Shown here piece after piece: positions 8,992 through 17,888 of a stretch of 57,013 nt of DNA (the stretch's first letter is position 1; the number at the start of each line of letters is the position of its first letter). Under the pieces are notes generated by a model. It was not told where the DNA came from. It did no database searches and saw only the letters and a program-made list of their open reading frames with translations. The stretch comes from an uncultured Shewanella sp. (lineage in GTDB: Bacteria > Pseudomonadota > Gammaproteobacteria > Enterobacterales > Shewanellaceae), in assembly GCF_947495455.1 (NCBI RefSeq), contig NZ_CANLZC010000027.1, positions 1-57,013 of the forward strand, written 5' to 3'. Made by a program: the position numbers and the translations under genes.

Positions 8992-10377
8992 ATGATGAGT
9001 ACCAGCATTATTTACCTCGCTTATTTAGTCGCAGCCGTATTATTTATTTTAGGCATTAAGGGCCTCACTAAACCTCGCACTGCTGTAAGAGGCAATCAAC
9101 TCTCTGCTTTAGGCATGTTTATTGCCGTTATTGTCACCTTATTTGATCAAAGTATTTTAAGTTATCAATGGATCATTGCTGGCGTTATTATCGGCGGCGC
9201 CATTGGTGCAATATTAGCCACGAAAATTCAAGTTACAGCTATGCCACAATTAGTGGCCATGCTAAATGGATTTGGCGGCGGTGCATCCTTATTAATTGCA
9301 CTGGCGAATTTTTTAGATCCACAATCGGCCACCCACACTGTCGCCTTAATCTCGATTGCCGCAACCATCATTATTGGTAGCGTCACTTTATCGGGATCCT
9401 TTGTGGCCTTTGCCAAACTGCAAGAGCTGATTGCAAGTCACCCCATCGCCATACCCGCCAATAAATTACTTAATGGTCTATTACTGATAGCAGCCATCAT
9501 TTTGTCCATCATGATAGTGGAACATCCCAACGACTCGATCTTAATCTATCTGCTTATCATTATTACCTTATTGCTTGGCGTCCTATTAGTCTTACCCATA
9601 GGCGGCGCCGATATGCCAGTGGTCATCGCATTACTCAATTCTTACTCGGGAATTGCGGCCGCCACCACAGGTTTTATTACAGGTAATACGGTATTGATCG
9701 TCTCTGGCGCTCTGGTGGGTGCATCAGGCATTATTCTGACACAAATCATGTGCAAGGCCATGAACCGTTCGTTATTTAACGTGTTATTTGGTGTTATGGC
9801 AGAAGGTGGCGACAGCATAGATGCTGATGAAATTTATGCCGGAAAAGTCAAATCCTCGTCACCAGAAGAAATTGCCATGATGTTAGAAACGGCCGAACGC
9901 GTGATAATTGTACCTGGCTACGGCCTTGCTATGGCGCAAGCCCAACATGCGGTGCGTGATTTAGCCAATATACTTGAAGGTCGCGGTACACAAGTCCTCT
10001 ATGGCATTCATCCCGTAGCGGGCCGTATGCCTGGACACATGAATGTGTTATTGGCTGAAGCCGAAGTCCCTTATGAACAGCTGATTGAAATGGATGACAT
10101 TAATCCTCAATTTGAGCAAACGGATGTGGCCATCGTTATTGGTGCAAATGATGTCACAAATCCCATGGCACGAGAAGATAAAGGCAGCCCCATTTACGGC
10201 ATGCCTATTCTCAATGTAGATAAGGCACGTAGCGTTGTTATTGTCAAACGCTCCCTCAGCCCAGGATTTGCAGGCTTACCTAACCCCTTATTTGCTATGG
10301 ATAATGCATTAATGTTATTTGGAGATGGTAAAAAAGCCATTGTCGAACTGACCCAAAGCCTCAAAGAGGCAGATTAG
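8992..10377 (+). CDS. pntB: NAD(P) transhydrogenase beta subunit
   Basis: PntB supplies the remaining membrane helices and the NADP(H)-binding domain III. About the first 270 residues form a series of transmembrane helices, including the GFGGGASLLIALANF loop. The C-terminal domain shows IVPGYGLAMAQAQHAV, GRMPGHMNVLLAEA and GANDVTNPMA, the last being typical of the NADP site. At 461 residues it is full length. It follows pntAB by 27 bp and ends the operon before a strong terminator. Confidence 0.96.
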   Translation: MMSTSIIYLAYLVAAVLFILGIKGLTKPRTAVRGNQLSALGMFIAVIVTLFDQSILSYQWIIAGVIIGGAIGAILATKIQVTAMPQLVAMLNGFGGGASLLIALANFLDPQSATHTVALISIAATIIIGSVTLSGSFVAFAKLQELIASHPIAIPANKLLNGLLLIAAIILSIMIVEHPNDSILIYLLIIITLLLGVLLVLPIGGADMPVVIALLNSYSGIAAATTGFITGNTVLIVSGALVGASGIILTQIMCKAMNRSLFNVLFGVMAEGGDSIDADEIYAGKVKSSSPEEIAMMLETAERVIIVPGYGLAMAQAQHAVRDLANILEGRGTQVLYGIHPVAGRMPGHMNVLLAEAEVPYEQLIEMDDINPQFEQTDVAIVIGANDVTNPMAREDKGSPIYGMPILNVDKARSVVIVKRSLSPGFAGLPNPLFAMDNALMLFGDGKKAIVELTQSLKEAD

Positions 10378-10419
10378 TTATTAACCGTGACTGGGGATTT
10401 AACTGTCACGGCTATCAAC

Positions 10420-10456
10420 GACAACTTACAGATGAGTCTGTAAGTTGTCTTCTTTT
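10420..10456 (+). terminator. Intrinsic terminator after pntB
   Basis: GACAACTTACAGA (10420-10432) pairs perfectly with TCTGTAAGTTGTC (10437-10449) around a TGAG tetraloop and is followed by TTCTTTT. A smaller stem, CCGTGAC/GTCACGG (10385-10411), lies just before it. Together these should end the pnt transcript. Confidence 0.85.
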
Positions 10457-10657
10457 GAAGAGGTCACTCAACAAAAACAACAAAAGCGTTAAAAATTGCC
10501 AACATTAAAAGCAAAAACACAAACATACCAAACCCTTTAATTACAAATAACCCACTGAAAAAATGCATTAATTTAATATTTATTGTCCAGTGTTTGCCTT
10601 ATCAAAGCCCTATGCTAGGGTGCGCATTTATTTTCATTATCAAAGATTCTGTTTTTC

Positions 10658-11872
10658 ATGACCAAATCAAGATTTTCTGTGCTCATCGCGAGTCTGCTGA
10701 CGCTACAAGCCTGTAGTTTTTACCCCACGCCAAAAACGGATGAGGCATTAAGCCACCACCGAATTGTATTAGACGCAGGCAGCAGCAAAACTAAGCTCTA
10801 TTTTTATCAGTATGAGACACAAGGAAAACAAACTCCTCAGCATATTGAAACTTTACTCGAAAAAAAGCAAACACCTGGGTTAGCGGCGATTTCATTGGAT
10901 GAAGTCAATGATTACTTAAGCCAGCTTTTTACAAAAGAACTGGCATCACAATTACAACAGCTATCACAAGCAGAGCAAGAAGATGCCGCTAACAGCTTGC
11001 TGGAACAAATCCAAGTATACTCCACAGCAGGTATGCGATTAATTTCAAATGCCGATCGCGAAGCTAAAAATCAAGCCGTAAGGGACTGGATCACCCAATG
11101 GATCGCCAATAATCATATTGAATTTGACGATAAAAATATTGATGTTCGTACTATTTCCGGCGCTGAAGAAGGCGCTTATGCATGGGCGGCCTTTAACTAT
11201 GTAGAAGATAACTTCACTCGCCAAACCAGCGGAATATTAGAGCTTGGCGGCGCTTCCATGCAAATCACCTTTCTCGATCAACAACATAACAATATTACCA
11301 TTAGCGTTGGCGGCAAAAGCTATGCCCTTAGTAGTGAAAGTCATATGCTTGGGCAAGATCTGATCGCTAAAAAACTCTCAAAACTGGATGTTTGTCAACT
11401 TAGCGGGATCAATGATACAGCCAAAGGTAACTTTGCCATGTGTCATCATCAAGCGGTCAAACTCATTGAAAATGAGCCACAATTAGCGTTAAATCACGCA
11501 GCTAATATTCACCGTTATGGCTTGTTATCGAATTTTTACTATACAGCACAATTTTTTGATCTTGAGAACCAATATTCTATCAGTCAATTAGCCTCTAAAG
11601 CCTCTCAATTTTGCAGCCTTAGTTGGCAAAATGTTCAAAGCCAATACAGTCATGTCAATAAAGCCTATTTAGCCAATTATTGTATGGCTGCGGCCTACCA
11701 AACTGCCATATTGGATGAAGGTTACCATCTAACCGATAAACAAAAATTTACCCCGATCAACGAGTCAAGCTCATTAGAAGTGTCATGGCCTGTTGGCGTA
11801 CTCCTCACTCAAGATTACCAACAAAGAAGTGACTATGTCGCCCGTGCCAAGCAGCCAAACACGCTGCAATAA
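10658..11872 (+). CDS. GDA1/CD39-family nucleotidase lipoprotein (copy 1)
   Basis: The family removes terminal phosphates from nucleoside tri- and diphosphates outside the cytoplasm. The protein has a signal peptide with lipobox LQAC (Cys19), so it should be lipid-anchored. Apyrase conserved regions are intact: ACR1 DAGSSKT (39-45), ACR2 STAGMR (122-127), ACR3 SGAEEGAYAW (167-176, with the catalytic glutamate), ACR4 ELGGAS (195-200) and an ACR5-like YCMAAAYQ near the C-terminus. Length (404) fits known bacterial NTPDases. It is the first of four tandem paralogues, each with its own long upstream region, so they are probably separate transcription units. A CTATGCTAGGGTGCGC stretch (10610-10625) about 33 bp upstream recurs almost unchanged before copy 2. 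Confidence 0.88.
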   Translation: MTKSRFSVLIASLLTLQACSFYPTPKTDEALSHHRIVLDAGSSKTKLYFYQYETQGKQTPQHIETLLEKKQTPGLAAISLDEVNDYLSQLFTKELASQLQQLSQAEQEDAANSLLEQIQVYSTAGMRLISNADREAKNQAVRDWITQWIANNHIEFDDKNIDVRTISGAEEGAYAWAAFNYVEDNFTRQTSGILELGGASMQITFLDQQHNNITISVGGKSYALSSESHMLGQDLIAKKLSKLDVCQLSGINDTAKGNFAMCHHQAVKLIENEPQLALNHAANIHRYGLLSNFYYTAQFFDLENQYSISQLASKASQFCSLSWQNVQSQYSHVNKAYLANYCMAAAYQTAILDEGYHLTDKQKFTPINESSSLEVSWPVGVLLTQDYQQRSDYVARAKQPNTLQ

Positions 11873-11908
11873 TCACAGCCACATGTTACCCTTTTGATAC
11901 TTCAACAT

Positions 11909-11938
11909 GCATGTTCAAGAAGTAAAGCTTGAACATGC
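11909..11938. other. Hairpin between nucleotidase copies 1 and 2
   Basis: GCATGTTCAAG and CTTGAACATGC form a perfect 11-bp stem with an 8-nt loop 37 bp after copy 1. No T tract follows, so it is either a rho-assisted or protective 3' structure rather than a classical terminator. Confidence 0.55.
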
Positions 11939-12153
11939 AAGCCTCACTCAATCCCGCCTTTAAGCTTAAACGCTTAATAACACTTAAATCATTGATTATC
12001 AACACCAATTAAAACTAAAGTTTAACACCGATACACCATTCTTTAGTCAAAATATGCACTCAAACGCACTTTTAGCATGGCAAGCATCTTTTTTAAAAGA
12101 GCTATGTTAGGCTCGCGCTTCATTTTTATCCACTTAATGGAATTTGATACAAG

Positions 12154-13344
12154 ATGCGTTTACGAGTTTACAGTTTATTGTTGTTGCCCTTTTTATTACT
12201 TGGGTGTGACGGAGCATTAAACGATATACATGGAAAAGGTAAAAAAGACGGTAAAAACGAACAAGCGGAAAATCTACATCACCACATTATTGTCGATGCA
12301 GGTAGTTCTAAAACGTCACTTTACTTTTATGAGTACGAGAGCGAAAACAAGGAGCTGGCAACTAAGATTGAGATTATTAGCTTTACGACTCAAAGCCCTG
12401 GAATTGCTGAAATACAAACCAGTCAAATCCCCACTTATTTAAGCAAAATGTTTAATGATGACTTGATTGAAAAAATTAAAAAGGCCTCTAAAAAGCACAA
12501 TAGTGCCATGCCAAAACTCATTCAAGGGATCCAGTTCTATTCAACCGCTGGCATGCGCGACTTAAGTTATAGCGAGCGTGCAGAGAAAAATACGGCTATC
12601 GATACTTGGCTCACCAAATGGGTAAAAGATAAAGATGTTCACTTAACAGATAACATTGAGGTCAAAACCGTTTCCGGTAAAGAAGAAGGCGCTTATTCTT
12701 GGGCTGCCTATAACTATATTAATCATCAATTTAAAAGTGAGCTCGATGGCATATTAGAGTTCGGCGGCGCTTCAACACAAATTGCTTACCAAGACGTTAA
12801 CCTCAACAATGCCAACATTACCATTGGCGGCAAAGACTACCCTATTTATAGCCAAAGCTATCCTTTAGGGCGTAATGTTGTAAAGGCGGCATTGCAAAAT
12901 ATCGATGAATGCCATTTACTTGGTTACAATGATAGCGCTAGGGGGGACTATACCTCATGCCGTGAAGCCGCTAAAAACGTTATTACTAAAAAAATAGGCG
13001 AGACGTTTCAAGGCAATCAATATGTGAACGAATTTGGCTTATTTGCGGGCTTTTACTATCATGCCCACTTTTTTGATATCAAAACCAATTATTCCTTTAA
13101 ACGTTTGCAAGACAAAGCCGATATTTTTTGTAGCCTAGATTGGGAAGCAGCCAAAGGCAAGTACCCTAATCACGATCCTGAAGAGATGGAAAGTTATTGC
13201 ATGATGGCCGCCTTTCAAGGCGCCTTATTAGAAGATAATTACCATTTAAGTGATAAACATGAATTTCACCCCATACAAAAGGTGAATGACACCAAAATCT
13301 CTTGGCCTATGGGACTGCTGATCACCCAAAAATACCAAGAATAA
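12154..13344 (+). CDS. GDA1/CD39-family nucleotidase lipoprotein (copy 2)
   Basis: This is a second paralogue of 396 residues with lipobox LLGC (Cys18) and intact motifs: ACR1 DAGSSKT, ACR2 STAGMR, ACR3 SGKEEGAYSW and ACR4 EFGGAS. It is therefore expected to be an active, membrane-anchored NTPDase. It has more lysine than its neighbours, especially after the lipobox (a KGKKDGKN stretch) and between ACR1 and ACR2. The CTATGTTAGGCTCGCGC stretch at 12102-12118 resembles the one upstream of copy 1 and may be a shared promoter element. Substrate preference cannot be read from the sequence. Confidence 0.87.
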   Translation: MRLRVYSLLLLPFLLLGCDGALNDIHGKGKKDGKNEQAENLHHHIIVDAGSSKTSLYFYEYESENKELATKIEIISFTTQSPGIAEIQTSQIPTYLSKMFNDDLIEKIKKASKKHNSAMPKLIQGIQFYSTAGMRDLSYSERAEKNTAIDTWLTKWVKDKDVHLTDNIEVKTVSGKEEGAYSWAAYNYINHQFKSELDGILEFGGASTQIAYQDVNLNNANITIGGKDYPIYSQSYPLGRNVVKAALQNIDECHLLGYNDSARGDYTSCREAAKNVITKKIGETFQGNQYVNEFGLFAGFYYHAHFFDIKTNYSFKRLQDKADIFCSLDWEAAKGKYPNHDPEEMESYCMMAAFQGALLEDNYHLSDKHEFHPIQKVNDTKISWPMGLLITQKYQE

Positions 13345-13755
13345 AACCCACTACCTCAAAGGCAGGTCAATACACCTGCCTTTAGTCTTATCATTCGTTG
13401 ACAATACCCCCTCCTCATTCTACCGCTTCTGTCTGATCTCATACGACTTATTGCTAACTCACTTAACGCTAAATCAGGTGTTGACCCCATATTGAAAATC
13501 CATATTTTCAAATAAGATGCAGTTTTGTCATTCAATAGTGCAATGGATCATTAATGCATTGTCAATAAGGGAAATGAAAGCAGGATGAAAACACACAATC
13601 GCAAGGTTCAAAATGAATTTTCAAAAGGCAAAATGACACTAAACAGGCATTACAAAGGTTAACTTTACACACATGGACAGGTGATATTAAGCAATAATCG
13701 CCTAATGAATGCTAACCTCTCAGGAATAATAATAAATCCAACGGAACAAGAGTGA
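13345..13755. other. Intergenic region between nucleotidase copies 2 and 3
   Basis: The gap holds a 10-bp perfect stem AAAGGCAGGT/ACCTGCCTTT (13358-13383, 6-nt loop) just after copy 2, probably a transcript-end hairpin, and a 20-bp palindrome TTGAAAATCCATATTTTCAA (13492-13511) that could be an operator. No gene or RNA was recognised in the rest. Confidence 0.5.
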
Positions 13756-14940
13756 ATGCAATATACTAAATTTATCGCCATCATATTAAGCTTACTCTTT
13801 ATTGGTGCATACTCAAATGCTTATGCAGTAGACTCTGTCGATCTTCAACAAAAAAGTGAAAACACAACACAATATACAATTGTGCTTGATGCCGGAAAAA
13901 ACAAAACAAAGTTTTTTTTATATCAATACTCCAAATATAACGATACACCAACGAATATTCACACTCTCAGTAGAAAGGTCCACTATCCAGGTGTCGCCGA
14001 TGTTCCCATCCTAGAGCTTAGCGATTACCTTGATACCCTTTTCACCCCCAAACTTGCCGAGCAACTGCGACAGTTAATGACTAACTCAAAAAGTCATTCA
14101 AATGTATTCACTCATATTCAATTTTATTCAACCGAGGGCATGCGCTTACTGTCACCACAAGAATGTCAGTCTAAAAACACCTTCATTAAACTCTGGCTCA
14201 CCCATTGGGTTCGCAGGTATAATCTCAAAATCGAACCCCAACAAATTGAAAGTAGAACACTATCAGATAGTGAAGAGGGAGCTTATACTTGGGTTGCGAC
14301 AAACTACGCAGAAAACTCTTTCAAAGGCGCGCCGTCTGGCGTTGCAAAACTTGGTCCAATATCTTCTCAAATTACCTATTTAGATCCTAATTTAGCCAAT
14401 GTGAATGTTACTGTAGGCAATACACAATACCCATTAACCAGTAAAGGTTTCCTTATGGGACAAGAAGTTGTTGCTGAAAAATTAGCAAAGCTAGATGCTT
14501 GCTTTCTAAGAGGTTATACCAATACTTCTAATGGCGATTATTTTAGTTGCAAAGCACAACTTAAAAGATTACTGCGTAAACAAGTTAATATTCCTGTACC
14601 CAATGCTGCCGATGTCTCCCACTATAACTTGTTGTCTAACTTCTATTATACGGCGCGCTTCTTTGGTATAGAAAATAACTACTCATTAAATGCACTGGAA
14701 AGCCAAGCTGAGAAATTTTGCAATTTGCATTGGGAAACGGCTAAAGCCGAATACCATAATATAAACCAAGACTACTTAGCCAATTATTGCTTGGGGGCGG
14801 CCTACCAATCGACACTATTAAATTCCCATTATCATATTACTGAGCCTCGACAACTCAATCCAGTGAATGAATTTGATCATAAAGAAATCGTTTGGCCCCT
14901 GGGCGTGCTCCTCACCAAACAATATCAAGAAGTCTATTGA
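13756..14940 (+). CDS. Degenerate GDA1/CD39-family protein (copy 3)
   Basis: The ORF is intact (394 residues) and aligns with its three neighbours throughout, but the catalytic motifs are altered. ACR1 reads DAGKNKT (45-51) instead of DAGSSKT, ACR2 reads STEGMR, and ACR4 reads KLGPIS where the others have E(L/F/I)GGAS. The ACR3 glutamates (SDSEEGAYTW, 170-179) remain. The ACR1 and ACR4 glycine/serine loops hold the nucleotide phosphates in this family, so loss of catalysis is likely. The N-terminus is also different: a signal peptide ending NAYA with no lipobox, implying a soluble periplasmic or secreted protein. The intact frame suggests a retained non-catalytic role rather than decay. Confidence 0.8.
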   Translation: MQYTKFIAIILSLLFIGAYSNAYAVDSVDLQQKSENTTQYTIVLDAGKNKTKFFLYQYSKYNDTPTNIHTLSRKVHYPGVADVPILELSDYLDTLFTPKLAEQLRQLMTNSKSHSNVFTHIQFYSTEGMRLLSPQECQSKNTFIKLWLTHWVRRYNLKIEPQQIESRTLSDSEEGAYTWVATNYAENSFKGAPSGVAKLGPISSQITYLDPNLANVNVTVGNTQYPLTSKGFLMGQEVVAEKLAKLDACFLRGYTNTSNGDYFSCKAQLKRLLRKQVNIPVPNAADVSHYNLLSNFYYTARFFGIENNYSLNALESQAEKFCNLHWETAKAEYHNINQDYLANYCLGAAYQSTLLNSHYHITEPRQLNPVNEFDHKEIVWPLGVLLTKQYQEVY

Positions 14941-15192
14941 GCCATAATGCGAGTCAAATTCTTGCAATTTTCATCACGGTTGAGTTTTTAATCGAACTGA
15001 AAGAGCGAACATTCCTCTAATCGTTACTCTTATGTTAATAGGCCATAATGACAAGAGCCTATTAAACTTCAAAAATAATCCATGTCCTATTCCATTAAGC
15101 TAATACCAATCATCTGGTCTTAACCTTGCCTGCCAACGCCAACTTATTGAACTATCTTTTATTAACAAAATAAACACAAACTGGGAAAAAAA

Positions 15193-16365
15193 ATGCGTTT
15201 ACTGACTGAATACAAGGTTTCATGTTTAATACTACTGCTATTGATGCTTACGGCTTGTAATGACAACAATAACCAGACTCAATACCGCATCGTGCTCGAT
15301 GCTGGCAGTACTAAGACTCAACTCTATTTATATCAATATAATGAGCTAAACGCCCTGCCATATGACATCATCACCAATACAGAAAATCGAGCGGAACCAG
15401 GGGTTGCAGATGTTGAAAATACAGAGCTCAACAGTTATTTAAGCACGATTTTTACCGATGAACTGGCACAGACAATTACCCTCTTATCCATTGAGCAAGG
15501 CCGAAGTACCAGTAACCCTTTATTAAATGGCATTCAATTTTACTCCACTGCAGGTATGCGAGCTTTACCGGCAAGTGAACAAGCAACAAAAAACGCCTAC
15601 ATTAATACATGGATAAAAAATTGGTTAACCACTAACGACATTCCATTAAATGAATCAAGATTAGACGTGCGCACTATTCCCGGTGAAGAAGAAGCAAGCT
15701 ATGGATGGGCCGCCGTCAATTACCTAGAAAACGCTTTTGAAGGTACCTTATTAGGCTCAGCGGAAATCGGTGGCGCCTCAACACAAATCGCGTATATCGA
15801 TAATACCGCCCCTAACGTCAATATTAATATTGCCAATACTCAGTATTCCATTACAGGATACAGCTACCCTCTAGGCCAAAATGTCATTATCGCCGACTTA
15901 TCACCAATCGATGCATGTAACCTCAAGGGCTTTACTGACACTGCCGCAGGAAACTATGCCGAATGCCGTACGGCGGCCAAGACTATGATAGATAATACTG
16001 TTACTGTCGATACGCCTAATGCGGTCAATATTGCCTATTATGATTTACTGTCTAATTATTATAACTCCGCTGAATTTTTTGGCATTACCGATGACTATTC
16101 ATTAACGGCGCTGCAAAATGCGGCTGAATTATTTTGCGAATTGACTTGGAGCCAAGCCCAAGCGGACTACCCAGATGTCAGTACAAGTTACTTACCTTAT
16201 TATTGTATGGGCGCCGCCTATCAAGGCGCATTATTAGAAGACAGTTATGGCTTAAATGACACTTACCAAACCTTTGATCCGGTAGATGATATTAACGGCA
16301 CAAGCGTCGACTGGACCATTGGCGTACTGGCAACACAAGCTTTTACCCTATTAAGTGAAAGTTAA
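15193..16365 (+). CDS. GDA1/CD39-family nucleotidase lipoprotein (copy 4)
   Basis: The fourth paralogue has 390 residues, lipobox LTAC (Cys22) and motifs ACR1 DAGSTKT, ACR2 STAGMR, ACR3 PGEEEASYGW (one glycine replaced by alanine compared with copies 1-3) and ACR4 EIGGAS. It should be active and lipid-anchored. It is unusually asparagine- and alanine-rich compared with copies 1 and 2. Its stop codon overlaps that of the convergent fau gene by 3 bp, so no terminator can lie between the two. Confidence 0.87.
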   Translation: MRLLTEYKVSCLILLLLMLTACNDNNNQTQYRIVLDAGSTKTQLYLYQYNELNALPYDIITNTENRAEPGVADVENTELNSYLSTIFTDELAQTITLLSIEQGRSTSNPLLNGIQFYSTAGMRALPASEQATKNAYINTWIKNWLTTNDIPLNESRLDVRTIPGEEEASYGWAAVNYLENAFEGTLLGSAEIGGASTQIAYIDNTAPNVNINIANTQYSITGYSYPLGQNVIIADLSPIDACNLKGFTDTAAGNYAECRTAAKTMIDNTVTVDTPNAVNIAYYDLLSNYYNSAEFFGITDDYSLTALQNAAELFCELTWSQAQADYPDVSTSYLPYYCMGAAYQGALLEDSYGLNDTYQTFDPVDDINGTSVDWTIGVLATQAFTLLSES

Positions 16366-17003
16366 GTGTTATATATGACTTTTGTGGGCGTCACAATATA
16401 AGGTAGAGGCATATCCCAAGGCTGTGCCTCAATATGAGAAACTTGCTGACAATCATGGGCATAGCCTATAGGTACAGGCTTGTTTCTTTCCCTCCAATGA
16501 GCGAGGGTACGATCATAATACCCGCCGCCCATTCCTACACGTTGGCCATTCACATCAAAAGCCACCAGTGGCGTCACCATTACATCCAAATTTTCTATTG
16601 GCATCACATTTGTCACATGTAGGGCTGGCTCTAAAATGCCAAAACGATTTGGTAGCAATGGGGTATTCTCATGGAAATGCAAAAACAATAAATGGCCTGA
16701 ACAAAAAGGATGCAAGCGGGGTAAATAAATTTGAATGCCTTTTTGCCACAAAGCTTCAATCAAAGGCTTTGTGTCTAACTCACCATCTTGACTCAAATAA
16801 AGTGCAACATGTTTAGCCGTTAACATGGGCGCTTGCATCAGAATAAGTTGACTCGCCTTAAGACTCATTGCCTGTTGGCGATCGAAAGAAATAGCGCGGC
16901 GCCTGCGTCGAATGGTTTTTCTGATGTCACTAGAAGAATAAAGGCTATGCATCAAATCCAATGGGTCACTGATATATTCAACAGGAGGAGAAGACTTAAC
17001 CAT
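16362..17003 (-). CDS. fau: 5-formyltetrahydrofolate cyclo-ligase
   Basis: The enzyme (YgfA) converts 5-formyl-THF to 5,10-methenyl-THF with ATP. Visible hallmarks are the basic N-terminal segment RKTIRRRRRA and the C-terminal GQRVGMGGGYYDRTLA loop of the family. The start at 17003 has AGGGGG five bases upstream; the product has 213 residues. It follows the 6S RNA gene on the same strand, the arrangement in which many gammaproteobacteria co-transcribe ssrS and this gene. Folate recycling links it functionally to the glycine cleavage genes further along. Confidence 0.92.
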   Translation of the reverse strand: MVKSSPPVEYISDPLDLMHSLYSSSDIRKTIRRRRRAISFDRQQAMSLKASQLILMQAPMLTAKHVALYLSQDGELDTKPLIEALWQKGIQIYLPRLHPFCSGHLLFLHFHENTPLLPNRFGILEPALHVTNVMPIENLDVMVTPLVAFDVNGQRVGMGGGYYDRTLAHWRERNKPVPIGYAHDCQQVSHIEAQPWDMPLPYIVTPTKVIYNT

Positions 17004-17068
17004 TTAACCCCCTATCCAAAGTAAAATATAGAGAAAGGATAATGAAAAGGCGTTATTTACGAAAATTA

Positions 17069-17253
17069 AGATGCTCCCCAGAATACCGTTACCGGCGTAG
17101 CCCTTGAACCGTAGGTTCAAGGCGGGTAAATGAATGCCTCCTAAGGCTTCTCGATACGAGCCGAGCTTGCTCAATGTCAGCATAACATTCACCCTGGATT
17201 TAAAAGTATCGGCACAGGGACATAACCAGCTAGCGCGTATCCCAGGGAGCAAA
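17069..17253 (-). ncRNA. ssrS: 6S RNA
   Basis: 6S RNA binds sigma-70 RNA polymerase and restrains transcription in stationary phase. On the minus strand the region begins TTGCTCCCTGGG and ends CTGGGGAGCA, forming the closing stem. It contains the well-known GTCCCTGTGCCGATA and CGAGAAGCCTTAGGAGGCA segments and the CCTTGAACCTACGGTTCAAG hairpin. Its place between zapA and fau on the same strand is the classic location. The ends are set from the closing stem and are accurate to within a few bases. An ORF across this region is spurious. Confidence 0.95.
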
Positions 17254-17323
17254 TTTTTAACGCTTATTTGAAGGCAGTGCTCAATCAAATAAACTTATCT
17301 TTTATCCTGCAAGACAGGACTCA

Positions 17324-17629
17324 TCAACTTTTAGCAGAGCGTTCAACAAGCGCATCTTCTATGGTTGATTGCAACAAACCGATTTTCTCATCGATTTGCT
17401 GATGATAATCTTGGCTTTTTTGCTGTTCTTCCAGCAATTCATAACCGATATTTAAGGCTGCCATAATAGCAATTTCTTCACGACTAAGGCTATTGGTTTT
17501 CGCTTTTAATGTCGATAATTGTGCTTCTAAATGTTGCGAAACTTGTCTAAGTGCTGCCTCTTGACCAACTGGACAAGCAATAGAGTAGGTTCGCCCCATT
17601 AGGGTAATGTCGATAGCCTTGCTACTCAT
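17324..17629 (-). CDS. zapA: Cell division protein ZapA
   Basis: ZapA bundles FtsZ filaments at the Z-ring. The 101-residue product shows an N-terminal beta-rich domain (AIDITLMGRTYSIACP) and a C-terminal coiled-coil helix with the family segment REEIAIMAALNIGYELLEEQ. The ATG at 17629 gives the normal family N-terminus (MSSKAIDIT) and has AAGGA about 11 bases upstream; an in-frame ATG at 17695 would add 22 residues with no family match. It lies upstream of ssrS and fau and diverges from ygfB. Confidence 0.92.
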   Translation of the reverse strand: MSSKAIDITLMGRTYSIACPVGQEAALRQVSQHLEAQLSTLKAKTNSLSREEIAIMAALNIGYELLEEQQKSQDYHQQIDEKIGLLQSTIEDALVERSAKS

Positions 17630-17888
17630 GTCGCGAAGGATCCTTTTATCATCACTTGTGCGGACTATATCGGTCTCATACATAAAGTGCAACACGAGAC
17701 TGATACTAAAAGCACATGAATTGTATTAATTGTTGTTTACATGACCACTTGTATCAAAACAATGGAATAAATAAACGCATTTTGTCATGGTTTTGCTTAA
17801 GTTTGTGATTCCACCCCTTGGTCGAGTCAGCCACTTCTGCTAGCATAAACTAGGTATATTAAGTAAATATAGCGATAGGACCCCCCAT

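Noticed and set aside
17004..17288. 94-residue ORF on the minus strand
   Set aside because: It coincides with the 6S RNA gene; the sequence conservation is that of an RNA.
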